Assembly: GCA_025617745.1 (NCBI GenBank)
Contig: CM046863.1
Span: 2,108,001 to 2,172,000 of the forward strand
From: Heliocidaris erythrogramma
Lineage: Eukaryota; Echinodermata; Echinoidea; Camarodonta; Echinometridae
Length of the DNA stretch: 64,000 nt
Direction: 5' to 3'
Part shown: piece by piece, positions 54,320-64,000 of the stretch
Layout of the letters: every line of letters begins with the position of its first letter
Position numbering within the stretch: the first letter of the stretch is position 1
Notes under the pieces: generated by a model
The model's database searches: none
What the model saw: only the letters and a program-made list of their open reading frames with translations
Told to the model about the DNA's origin: nothing
Position numbers and translations under genes: made by a program

Positions 54320-55140
54320 AATTGAGTTTACCCAACGTAAATTTGTCCATTTAAACGCCTTTTCTTGATTAAACCTATCATGTATTGTATTTTCATAAGG
54401 TTATAGATAACTCATTTTATGCCATCCCAAATAGAATGATGAATTTTAGTGGATGCGCACTTTGAATGAAAAACACTATTTGAATGTACATCAAGAGTGT
54501 ACATGTACATAAGGCAATTACCCCATGTATTATCAGTAGTCTATGGGCCAAAAACTGAATTTTCCCCACCCCCTTAGAAATAATCTTAAATGATTTTGTA
54601 TGTTATATGGGACAAATAACTGTCAAAATATGCTTCTTTTCCCTAAACTAAGAGGTGGGCACGACCACAAGGGCTATTACCATGGCAACGGATCGGATCA
54701 AGAACAGTAGAATTTTAGAAAATGTCATGTATTCGTGATTAAGTACAAAAACACATTGTAACATTTTAGAATAATGTATCAAAAGTTTCTCACTTAATTA
54801 AAACCCAAATAAGAGTTATACAAAATGCCCATCATGTTTGAAAATGGCTGTTGCTGTGGAAACGGTTGAAAGAATCATATATGAGCAAACTCATGATGCT
54901 ACAGAAAAAAATAAATATTAATACATTTGTAGTGGATATGGTTATTTTCTCTTTTACAGGACACTTATCATAATTTGTTTAAGTAAAGGGTTGATGGAGG
55001 TGACCACTACATGTGTATGCCGTTACCACGCTAACATTTTTTATTTTAAAAAAAAATACTATGGTTGTTAACATGATATGATGGTAACATCTAATAATTG
55101 TTGCCGCCTGTTTGATTATAGTCAAAATCTTTCAACTAAA
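54320..55140 (-). repeat. Inverted copy of the 15530-16440 repeat
   Basis: Shares, in reverse complement, 'aaaggcgtttaaatgg' with 27950, and 'gtctatgggccaaaaactga', 'ggctattaccatggcaacgg', 'aaatggctgttgctgtgg' and 'gtttaagtaaaggg' with 16240-15780. X-box-like sites recur at 54683-54696, about 54851 and about 55021. Confidence 0.85.
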
Positions 55141-55179
55141 GAAAGAAAAGGGATAAGGTGCCCATTTCATAAAAAAGAG

Positions 55180-55325
55180 ACACTTTTTAGGTGTCAAAAC
55201 GGCACTTAATGGAAGGAAAACGCCATGTATCAGAATGAAAGGGGGGAAATTATTGAAGATAAATAGGGCACTAAACAGAGATGAAAAGGAAAACCTAACA
55301 GAGGGAAAGTATCACTTTATTGAAA
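55180..55325 (+). repeat. Dispersed repeat, reverse complement of 1-160
   Basis: Contains 'ggcacttaatggaagg', 'cgccatgtatcagaatg' and 'agtatcactttattgaaaa', the complement of the window start. Confidence 0.8.
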
Positions 55326-55359
55326 AAAGGAATAGGAGTACTTGGCTAAGTAGAACAGG

Positions 55360-55650
55360 TAGCTCTCAGGGGTCATCCCTATAGCTAGAAGGTGCGATAG
55401 ACCGACACCCAATAGATAGAATTTTCCATAGACTGAATGTACGAGAGGGTCGAATAGACAGAAGGTTCTATAGACCGAATCAGCAAAAGGGTCCGATAGT
55501 CCGAAGGTCCGATAGATAGAAGGTTCGATAGTCCGAATGTACATGAGGGTCCAATAGACATAAGGTTCTATAAACCGAATCGGCAAAAGGGTCCGATAGT
55601 CCGAAGGTTCAGTAGGGGTCCGATATTTAGAAGGTCCGATAGACCGACAA
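55360..55650 (+). repeat. Minisatellite of 'ggt(c/t)cgatag' units
   Basis: About 14-18-bp units ('ggtccgatagaccgac', 'gtccgatagtccgaaggtt') repeat with frequent point changes. The same units occur inverted at 61685-61860. The open frame on the minus strand is a product of the repeat. Confidence 0.88.
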
Positions 55651-57394
55651 TAAATACGTAAAAAGGGTAAAATAGTGGATAAAATGATAAATTGGTAAAA
55701 AATAAGTGGTAAAATAAGTGGGGGCGTTCGAACCAGAAAAGGCAAAAAAGAATGGAGAAAAGAAAAGAAAGGAAAGGAAGAGAAAACAAAATTCAAAAAA
55801 TTCGCTCACTAGCATTATTATGGTTATTTTCCAATGCCCATTATGTTTTCATTATTGATATTAGTTATTAATATAATCGCCATATTTATATATATAAACC
55901 AATGCCAATTATATTAATAAGTCATATTCTTATGGAAATTATTGGTTTGCATCTTGAATCTCTAGCTAATGTTATGCTATTTTTCAACTCAAAGAATGTT
56001 ACCAACATAACTGAAAGGAATCGAGCGGCAAGTTGACCTAAAGGGGCTAAAGAGATGAATTTTCAGAAATAATGGCCTGTGACCAATAGTCTCTTCCCAA
56101 TATGAGAACGGAAGATGCCGATAACATGTCACACAGATTATGAAAACGGAATAACAATACGCTAGAACCTATTCTAAGGATACAAAATTGTTCTTTTTTT
56201 TGTCCCTCTCTCGTTCGCTCGCTTTGCTCGCTCATGCAATCAAGAAACTAGGCCTAGATTGTTTCTTACAGCAAGCACCTCTTACGCCCTTCAGCAACAA
56301 GAAGCCCGAATATCATAATATTCGGGCAGTGAGGTATCCGACTATTCTCGAATTCCTCCACCCCCCCCCCCAAAAAAAATGATATAATTTACCTAACAGA
56401 GTCCACAGACTAAAATTTTCCACAAAGTAGTAGTATGGGTGTAGTCGGTGAACATTCAAAAAAGTATAAAAGCTGACATCATAGGTGGTAGGAAAATATC
56501 ACCCGACAACCCTGACCAAAAAAAAAAAAAAAACGAAAAATGGAAACGCCCCCCTTCCAAGAAGGTGTTAGGGCCTAACTGAACCAATTTCATTTTTATT
56601 GTTCAGAATCTCTTGTTGTCAGAATCTTTTGTTACTTTAAATGAAAATTCAACTACAAAGTGTGCACCCATAAGATTTCTTTGTTTAAAAAAATAACACT
56701 TGTGTTAGAAGGGCACGCCCTTTCCTCAGCTTGCTTCACTAGAAAAAAAATGCTTCGGGCATGATGGGCCTCGGGGCTTTAGTGTGCACCATATAATTAC
56801 ATTTCCATATTTCAAAAAATGGTCAGCGTTCCCCATTGCCAATACATCGGTTTAGTGGCAAAATTAACCGGGGGGAGAGGGGGCTGAGCCACCCCCGCCC
56901 CACGGTGATGATGATGATGATGCTCTGATAAAATACTTTTATAATTTTTCGTCTTGTCATGTTGTAAATTATATTGCCAATACTTTTGGACTTCTTATAA
57001 AAATAATACATACAATACATGATTTTTTGAAATAATGAAGTTCTATCAGAGTGTTACATGTACAATAATCAATAAAATATTTCTCTACCTGAAGAATAAA
57101 GAAACCTGTTGTAGAGGACACAACTCTCTCTGACAGTTTTTTTCTGTATACTTTCTAAATTACTTCTAAACCGTGACGGAGAATTTTTCAACAAAGAATT
57201 AACTTATAAAATACTATATAGATTTATTTGTCACCCTTTAGTCGTGAGTGTACTATTATTAAAACACGAACGAGACTTGTGTATACTAAAGGACATTTGT
57301 GAGATTTTAAAACCGTTGCAATTTTAGAATTAGAACTGTGAAGTACAAAATTTAGACAGGAACGTGTGAAGCATGAGGTCTAGGTGAGAAATTA
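55651..57394. other. No gene seen; possible 3' UTR of the minus-strand gene at its right end
   Basis: AT-rich. (GAT)n lies at about 56905-56922, with C and G runs near 56360 and 56870. On the minus strand AATAAA-type hexamers appear near 57222, within reach of the stop at 57395, and could serve the ballast-like gene. Nothing else is coding. Confidence 0.4.
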
Positions 57395-57593
57395 TTAAAT
57401 CGCGAATTGTTCTGGAACAGGTATCTTCTCTCCGTCAGGACCGAGTCGAAAACCAGTGTAGTGGCCGTTCCTCGCAGGATATGGTGCATGGATTTTTATT
57501 ACAGCGCAAGCAGGAATAACCTTTCTGACCCCTCTTCCTAGAAGTCCATGTGTCCAGTATGTGTACAGACGATAAGCAGAATACCTGTAGGAC
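57395..57593 (-). CDS. Last exon of a P2X7-C-terminal ('ballast')-like gene
   Basis: Acceptor TTACAG|G at 57594. The reading frame starts with the last base of a split codon, then SYRYSAYRLYTYWTHG, LLGRGVRKVIPACAVIKI, and NGHYTGFRLGPDGEKIP before a stop at 57395-57397. The YR-x-YxxW-xHG-LGRGxRxVIPxCxVxxIRxxYPxxxGxYxGF pattern is the C-terminal half of the P2X7 intracellular 'ballast' domain, which is also found as stand-alone proteins in invertebrates. It joins the exon at 60494 in the same phase (GA|G). Its C-terminus is complete. Confidence 0.8.
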
Positions 57594-60493
57594 CTGTAAT
57601 GGGAGGGGGACAAAAAATACTTAGTACTGAGTGATACACAAATCATGTTTAAATTATGTGCATTTTGTTATGATTGTTTGCACAAATTTTAAACCTCTGT
57701 AAATTTGAGTACACTTGTTCAGCAGCAGGCTAAAATATATAATTTTATTTTGCTACGCCTACAGCCTAGTGTCTACTTGTTTAAAGATCACATTGCAAGA
57801 AAATTCCATCAAAATGAATATTGGTTTAATACTTATTATTGCATAGATGGCATAAATTATACAAGGTTATCCAAATTCAACGCTTGGAAACATTTGAATT
57901 AATGATTATTATCAATTATAAAACGGTAAAATACAGCCCCCGATATAGCAGCTGAAGAGCTCCTTGAACGCTACTGAGATGTGTGACGACACACGAAGGA
58001 CCAGTCCTGTCTAAGCAGACGATGTCCCATAACATCTTACACATTTTTCAGTGCCTGTTTTGTCATCTCCTCTTCACTTATTTCTCTTACTTGACTAGCG
58101 TCAGTCTTAATGTTAGTCTGTTGCCTCACTCTTAACTTCGTGTATGGTATTATTTTGATGAAAAATGCAGCGTTAAAAAAATAAAGGAATCAGTCCCTTG
58201 TAAACAAAATAAGACGCCATTGTATTTTCAGCTGCTTGCACCGGGGCATGTTCGGCGTTTCAAGAGGGAACGAATACAATCTGTGATATTATTCGGAGGG
58301 CTTTTCAATTTGAAAGTGGGGTTTATTTCATTGATCATTGACCCTTCTCCTGTGTATTTACAATCAAACGGTTTTAGTTATCAGAATCAGTTTCACTTTC
58401 CCTTTTAGAATGGTGTGAAATAAGGTCATGTTAAATATACCAAACTCTTTATAATTTGATAAATAATTGCATTGCAATTACGTTCATTCATTATAGGACG
58501 TCGTCTGCTTAAGCAGGATCGATCCCTGGTGTGACGACATCAAAACATCGCTATATTTCTGGCGAATCCTCGGATATTCCAGATGCTTAGAAGAGCTTTT
58601 ATTTATGTTGTTTTTATAATCATCAGATACGCAGTTGACATAAAACTTATACGATTGCCATCTGTAAGCTTCCCAGTTTCTAGTGATACATTAATTGCCA
58701 TATTTGTGATTTTCTTGCAATGTGATCTTTAAAATTAACAATTGAATAGTCGAAGAAGGGAATAGAGGAATTTTAGCCCAGCCATGAATAGAGATAAAAA
58801 AGTTGTGAAGCTTTATTATTCGATCTGCGAATATAATCAATGAGAACAAAGCAAAATTTTAGTGCATTGTTTAGTTAAATGACAAATGCAAATTTTGCTA
58901 TTATACCTCAATAGATCTTTATTAACTACATGTATGATGTACTGAATAGGCATTGTACCTATAAATTTGACACTTAAATCATTAATAAACCTTTGTATTT
59001 CCAGACATGCATGCTTTGTCAAATAACTTTTGTCCGAGTCTTTCCTTTAAATAGAGCATAACGTATAAATCAATGATTCATGTCATGGTTCCACTGTATT
59101 GACAAATTATTAATTAGGCAAATCATTAAAATGCTTATTCTGAATTTGAAACTCTCATTTGCATAAAATCAAATATATCTGAGCATAAATATCTAGAATC
59201 AATATCCTTCAATATACATGTACATGTATCCTAAATATATCTGCATAATGGAAATTATGCAAAATACTACAACTCAATGGCTATTTGGCCACTTTCATTT
59301 ACTCTCTATATGTCGTGACCTTCAAATGACCTTCACAAGTGCACTGGCACATCTTAAATGTATGACAATACATCAAGTGTTATCAAATTCACCTTCGTTG
59401 TTTTAATTGGTTTATAATCCCAATCCATAGATTAAGTCAACTGCAGGCTTTTGCATTTTTGTCTTCACATTAATGTTTAAATAAACCTCTGCAACTGCAG
59501 TGTAAATTTTAGAACCTCACTATATACCAAATAAAATATTGCGTGCTAAATATCAGGTCCTACCATCCTACACTACAATTAACAATTTGGCTTCACTTCT
59601 CCACTCAACAGCAAAAAATGCCTTTGTTAAACCATTAATTTATTACCAGAGCTGCCAGATTAAACTTGTACAGCAAGTCACTAAATAGTGTCTTGCAAAC
59701 GAAATCTAACTTTTGCAAGATTAACTAGTATTTGTTAGAAAAACCACAATTCAGTGTTTCTCTTAAATCCAACAAATTGTTTCCAAATAATATACAGTAA
59801 TTCCAAATTAGTTGCATGCCAAAGCAACCCTTTGCACATCCAAAGTCCATTCATTATTATAGAATACATGTACAAAGTTTATTCCCATTTGGCAACTCTG
59901 TTCATACTCATCATAAATACAGAACTAATGAATTGACATAGATACTGATAAATTCTCTTTTCCATTTTGTCAATGATAAATGTCATATACACTGCACCTT
60001 CAGTTACTGATATTTAGTTTCAGTAATCACTTCTATATATACACGACCGTTTCAATAAACAGTGACTGGGCGTGGCCTTTATACACACACGCACACAGAG
60101 CCACATACATTGCACAAAATATGCGAACTAGTCCAAGTGAGTTCAACTGAGTTCATACAGGATTCATTTGAGCATTCTTCTTCTATTTGCTCAAGTTTCA
60201 GTTTTATGAGTTCAAATTAAAGTTTCTATTTGTTTCATCACTTACTTCTGTGGCGGGACTAAAAGACTTCTCTCTGAAAAAGCCTCGTAAAGAAACAGGC
60301 GAGTTAGCGTCCATGTTCTGTGTCACGTATCATGACCAGCATTGACGGTGTACATCGGCTAACTAACTAAAAATGACGTATTACATATGGTGTCCTTGAG
60401 ATCAAGGTCAAAAAAGAAAAAAATACTACTAGGCCTAGTACTTAATATTAGTAATATCTTGATCAAATGGGACTCGGACGGAATTATTCTTAC
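57594..60493 (-). other. Intron of the ballast-like gene
   Basis: Starts with GTAAGA at 60493 and ends with TTACAG at 57594. The phases on both sides agree. It has no repeats of the main families; CGT(C/A)-rich blocks near 57985-58030 and 58497-58520 recur ('gtgtgacgac', 'gtctgcttaagcag' and its partner), forming an inverted pair. No gene inside. Confidence 0.7.
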
Positions 60494-60860
60494 TCATTAT
60501 CTAGCTCCCTCGGCAAATTGCCTCTGTGGCCTCTCTTTTCCAGACGAGCTACCAGCGCAGTCCTCAAAACTGCCTTTTCCAAACAGATTTTGGAAAAGTC
60601 TGGATGCAGAGTGATCCACCGACTCAGAAAAAAAATCCTGACAGTTTCTCCGCTCTCGACAGCATAGATATTCAATTGCTGATTGTATCGGTCTACAATT
60701 GCCGCATCTACACCATTCGTCGTTATTTATTCTATGTGGAGCCGGTGGCTCCCCGTGATCGCTGTCGTCGCCTTTGGGAATCCGCTGTTCTTGCAGAGTG
60801 TGCGAGGAGTTCTTCTTTCGAAAATTCAGGTTCGAAATTGTACGCTACTGGACCTTCCAT
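60494..60860 (-). pseudogene. First coding exon of the ballast-like gene, with two frame shifts
   Basis: ATG 60858-60860 opens MEGPVAYNFEPEFSKEEL, the usual start of stand-alone ballast proteins. The frame then stops; a second frame carries NDEWCRCGNCRPIQSAIEYL followed by CCRERRNC (about 60640-60725), the Cys cluster that binds zinc in P2X7. A third frame carries WITLHPDFSKICLEKAVL (about 60556-60620) and ends DNE at a GTAAGA donor. The shifts lie near 60805-60815 (GAA-rich) and at the 8-base A run 60628-60635. Either the copy is a pseudogene or two single-base errors are present. The protein would be about 190 residues, soluble, without membrane segments. Confidence 0.7.
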
Positions 60861-61440
60861 CTTACCACAACAGTCTGACTTTACAGTGTTCAAATTTCAA
60901 CTGTAATCAAATAAAAAACCAGGCAGGTGATTGTTGATAATTTTAAAATTCAATCGGCAAAATGTAAATGCAAGGCAAGGTACGGAAGGCGTAGACTAGC
61001 TATCTGAACGAAATTCCGCGTTCGTATAATCAAGCTAGTGTGTCCTGGAACAGGTTTTACTTACGATGATTATTTTACTCTAATATATGTTTTTCAAATG
61101 TGATAGTTACGTAAATAACATAAATTGATTTATTTAATTTAATTATGAAACTCTTGCGTAATTTATGTTATTATTAATAATAATAAACTTTTTTTTAAAT
61201 AATGTTGGTGAACTATTGCGAGCCAATTACAAAGCGCTACGGCCAACTCCATGCCCTACGTCACACAGCCCGATCGGACCGGGGACATGGCGACGCTGCT
61301 TTACTCTCGAGAACAATAAAAGTCGGAGGATTCAATCGACAATTCCCATCCTCTCGATTCTCGAATATACGATGTTTTTACTTTATCAGAAACTGTTTAG
61401 AATTCTGTTTTAGGTCAATGATAAAAGTCTCGTGGGGATA
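60861..61440. other. Upstream region of the ballast-like gene; no further exon recognised
   Basis: Just upstream of the ATG the minus strand has 'tttttatttgattacag' (about 60905-60920), which looks like a splice acceptor for a 5' UTR exon ending near 60903. At 61433-61459 'gtggggataattctccttta' is a lone end of the TTAA-type element family. Confidence 0.45.
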
Positions 61441-61508
61441 ATTCTCCTTTAAAATAATTTCCTAATTTTCTATTTTTTTTTAATTTTTTTTGATTTTTTA
61501 ATTTTATT

Positions 61509-61543
<35 letters not shown>

Positions 61544-61684
61544 TTATTTTTTTTTTTGGGGGGGGGGGGAGGTTGGGCCTACAGACCATCGGTTTATTAC
61601 AATGCACATAGAAGAAGATAAGGCATTACCCTTTCCTGTTATGAGATAAAACTTATTGTATCCCCTTATACGTTTTTTACGTTA
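61441..61684. repeat. (TTTA)n microsatellite with flanking T and G runs
   Basis: About ten 'ttta' units at 61501-61542, then T and a 12-base G run at 61558-61569. No gene. Confidence 0.8.
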
Positions 61685-61860
61685 TTGTCGGTCTATCGGA
61701 CCTTCGGACTATCAGACCCTTTAGCCGATTCGGTCTATAAAACCTTCTGTCTATTGCACCCTCTCGTACATTCGGTCTATGGAACCTTCTATCTATCGGG
61801 TGTCGGTCTATCGGACCCGCTAACTATCGGACCTTCCAGCTATAGGGATGTAACCAGCTC
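61685..61860 (-). repeat. Minisatellite, inverted copy of 55360-55650
   Basis: 'gtcggtctatcggaccttcg', 'ccgattcggtctataaaacc' and 'tatcgggtgtcggtctatcg' are reverse complements of units at 55.4-55.65 kb. With that copy it brackets the ballast-like gene. Confidence 0.88.
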
Positions 61861-62962
61861 TCAGAATTAACAGAGGGAATGATAGATGAAGGGGTACATA
61901 TCAGCTTATGAGAATGAAAAATGAAATGTTGTTGCAAAGGAAAAAAAAACACTTATCGAAGGAAAAGGGGCACATATCAGAATTAAAAAGGAACGTATAT
62001 TACCAAATGGGATAATTTCAGAAGTGAAAAAGGAACATTTATTAATAATTAGAAAACATTTTATAGTGTAGATACTATATTAATTTTTTAGTGTGTTGTG
62101 ATGCCGGGGGGGGGGGGGGGGGATGCGGATTAAATACCCAACCCCCGATATTTTAGGCGGGGGATGACCTATATTATCACACCCCACCCTCCCCCCCCCC
62201 CCGAAAAAAACCAAACCAAAACATAAAATAATAATAATAATTATCCAAATTCATCATCTAACAACATTTAATCACACAAGAACCATTTCGGGATGCTCTA
62301 AAATGCAAGTTTTATAGACAGATTTTGAAAAAACTCCCTGTAGGGGATAACCCCCCCCCCCCCCCCCTTCCCACACCCTCCCATCGACGGTTATCCCCAA
62401 TTATGAACACGGATCGACACCCCTGTTCACAAGGAAAGTTATAATAAATGACCTTAAATTAAATTCCATGTATACAAATAAGGATTTATTGTGTAATAAA
62501 CCCGATCTATTACAAGATAAAAATTATTTCTGTCTTTCATTCTGAAAGCATAAAATCATACCCTAACAAAATATTAAACGTGCTGTCTCTATGGTATTTT
62601 TTTTTTTTTTTGCACAGATTTGCACATTCATTGACCTGCATATTAGGATAAATGTACATTACTCCACTAGAATCCTGGTTTTGTTATGTTTACATAACAC
62701 AATACACAATATCATACATATTGTCTTCACATAATCCTCTTAATACTTAAATCTGCTCTTCCCAAAAGTATAGAATTCCATTTCTCTATATGGATACATG
62801 ACACATCATCACTGAATATTTCTGTATATTTATTTCACTTTCTGATATGATGTTCTATCTCCCGGAGATTGACCCATTGGGTTCACATGACTTCATAATT
62901 TTTTGTTTGTTTTTTTGTTTGTGGACCGCACAGTGAATTTATAATGAACCATAATTATATAC
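61861..62962. other. No gene seen; repeat remnant then homopolymer-rich sequence
   Basis: 61861-62040 has 'aaggggcacatatcagaatt' and 'gggtacatatcagc', related to 55180-55325. G and C runs lie at 62106-62120, 62190-62201 and 62350-62367. The rest is AT-rich without coding signal. Confidence 0.5.
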
Positions 62963-62968
62963 ATATAT

Positions 62969-63001
<33 letters not shown>

Positions 63002-63002
63002 A
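62958..63002. repeat. (TA)n microsatellite
   Basis: 'acatatatatacatacat' leads into an uninterrupted TA run to 63002. Confidence 0.9.
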
Positions 63003-63029
63003 GAGCAACAATTGGCTCACACACTTTAA

Positions 63030-63932
63030 AGGAGAATTAACCCCTGAGTACAAATTTACTTATATTGAAAGGTGTAGTATATTCCTACTTATTGGCCTAA
63101 ATCATTTTCCAATAAGATATCAGAAAAGGGTATAATAAAGATATTCCAACACCCGGTATCGTCTACTACTCATTTGCATGGGGGCTGCCATTTTCTTGCT
63201 GATTTGGATTTGTACATGAACCATTGAGAAATGTTCCGGTCAGGAAGATATTTTGAATCCAAGACCTAAATTGATTTTCTTCATTACCTAAAATCCCATA
63301 TGTGACGAAAAATATAAAGTGGGTGTTTACATGATTTATAAAAATTAAATCTTTATAATGATACTTTTAAATTGTCTGGTTTTGCTTAACAAAAATCTAT
63401 TTTCTTGGGTTTGCCAAACAGAGCAGAGCATAATATATGCAGCATGCATTCTGACTTTTCAAGTCCCATTATCCGAAAGCAGGTGAATGCATAGTTTGCC
63501 GCTATAGATGCTCAGGGAAGAAGCATCCATAAAATTTGAATTAATTTGCTCCGTCCATTGCGTCACAGTATCTAGAAAATAGATTTATATTAAGCGAATA
63601 TCGATTTTCAACAGAAATATATAAGGAAATCTTCAGTTTAAAAATAAATTGACATATCTATTCTATATTTTAAATTTCAAATGGGTTTTTAATTTTGAAA
63701 AAGGCAATTGGGCATTTGGATTAAGAAAATCTTCTTGTACACATAAAAAAATGGCAGCCCCCATGTATTGCTAGCAGACGATACATATTGCTAGCAGATG
63801 ATAAATTTTGCTCAGAAAATCTTGATTCGTATCGATCTCGTATATTTTGACGCGAAGCCATATAGTCTAACAAGTAGGAATAAATAACACCTTTGAACAC
63901 TATCGTCTTTATTGTTTGAGGTTAATTTTCCT
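63030..63932. mobile_element. TTAA-target TIR element, uninterrupted, 903 bp
   Basis: TTAA at 63026-63029 and 63933-63936. The TIRs are 'aggagaattaacccc' and, at the far end, 'gaggttaattttcct'. It matches 39669-39952 followed by 47651-48211 throughout ('cacccggtatcgt', 'ggggctgccattttcttgct', 'ctagcagatg(a/g)taaattt'). At 63331-63345 it keeps the target region that the LTR retrotransposon disrupted in the other copy. No coding capacity. Confidence 0.9.
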
Positions 63933-63936
63933 TTAA

Positions 63937-64000
63937 CATGGTGGGGTAGTGTACTCGGGTGCTAATTATATAGAGGCAACAAAATGAGTACATCTGCAGA
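63937..64000. other. Unassigned end of window
   Basis: 64 bases after the TTAA element, with no recognisable feature. Confidence 0.4.

Noticed and set aside
55317..55815. 159-residue minus-strand frame with repeated Tyr-Arg-Thr
   Set aside because: It is the translation of the 'ccgatag' minisatellite and adjoining purine tract.

Overview
The window looks like nuclear DNA of a marine invertebrate deuterostome, most likely a sea urchin. The reasons are family resemblance and style: a tRNA-headed SINE near 0.8 kb with the 'ctccacccaggtg' and 'aatgggtac' block and a 'gcgcaatataaat' end; a dispersed repeat at 50.09 kb that begins 'aaaggccaagtccaccc'; many G/C homopolymers of 10-22 bases beside mobile-element ends; spliced genes; and very low gene density. 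The species cannot be fixed from the sequence alone.

Layout. 0-15 kb is almost all repeats: dispersed and tandem repeats, a SINE, a ~61-bp satellite (1.7-4.4 kb), two foldback elements, a 163-bp satellite (8.2-9.4 kb), a 195-bp satellite (10.3-11.2 kb), a hAT-like end (11.9 kb) and a ~190-bp tandem array (13.4-14.3 kb). 15.5-28 kb is a large unit. A 1,539-residue single-exon ORF (18460-23079, minus) is bracketed by oppositely oriented arrays of a ~158-bp repeat (16.5-17.4 and 27.3-27.9 kb). Each array unit carries YY1-like AAGATGGCGGCC motifs. The left array adjoins a repeat carrying spaced RFX X-box-like palindromes. 28.2-33.7 kb is a broken CR1/L2-type LINE on the minus strand (SGNH-esterase ORF1, endonuclease, reverse transcriptase). 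It is interrupted by a 1.66-kb composite of tRNA-like repeats with a 12-bp target duplication, and that composite carries a TTAA-type element. 34.9-39.4 kb holds a second LINE 3' end and a foldback element with a 9-bp target duplication.

39.67-48.21 kb is a nested set. A TTAA-type element was split by a 7,693-bp Ty3/gypsy-class LTR retrotransposon (39953-47645, minus, 5-bp duplication TGTAT). The retrotransposon's 3' LTR was then hit by a 291-bp TTA-flanked element, a 202-bp TA-flanked element and a 114-bp LINE tail. Its pol places integrase before reverse transcriptase, the Gmr1-type order, and it carries Tyr in place of the first RT catalytic Asp. 48-54 kb has segmental duplicates, a 350-bp hAT-like element with a perfect 8-bp duplication, and a Russian-doll set of inverted repeats (52.0-53.85 kb) with two divergent tRNA-like sequences at its centre.

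The best candidates for host genes are a short first exon at 54008-54207 (plus) and a two-exon gene at 57395-60860 (minus). The latter encodes a stand-alone domain resembling the zinc-binding 'ballast' C-terminus of P2X7; its first exon needs two reading-frame shifts. Inverted copies of a 'ccgatag' minisatellite flank this gene at 55.4 and 61.7 kb. A further TTAA element at 63.03-63.93 kb preserves an empty version of the site into which the LTR retrotransposon jumped.

The most novel-looking object is the 1,539-residue protein. It has paired CxxC...HxxC modules, a central conserved block, a PIN/FEN-like nuclease-type block and a C-terminal Cys-rich CXC-like tail, and it sits between long inverted repeat arrays.
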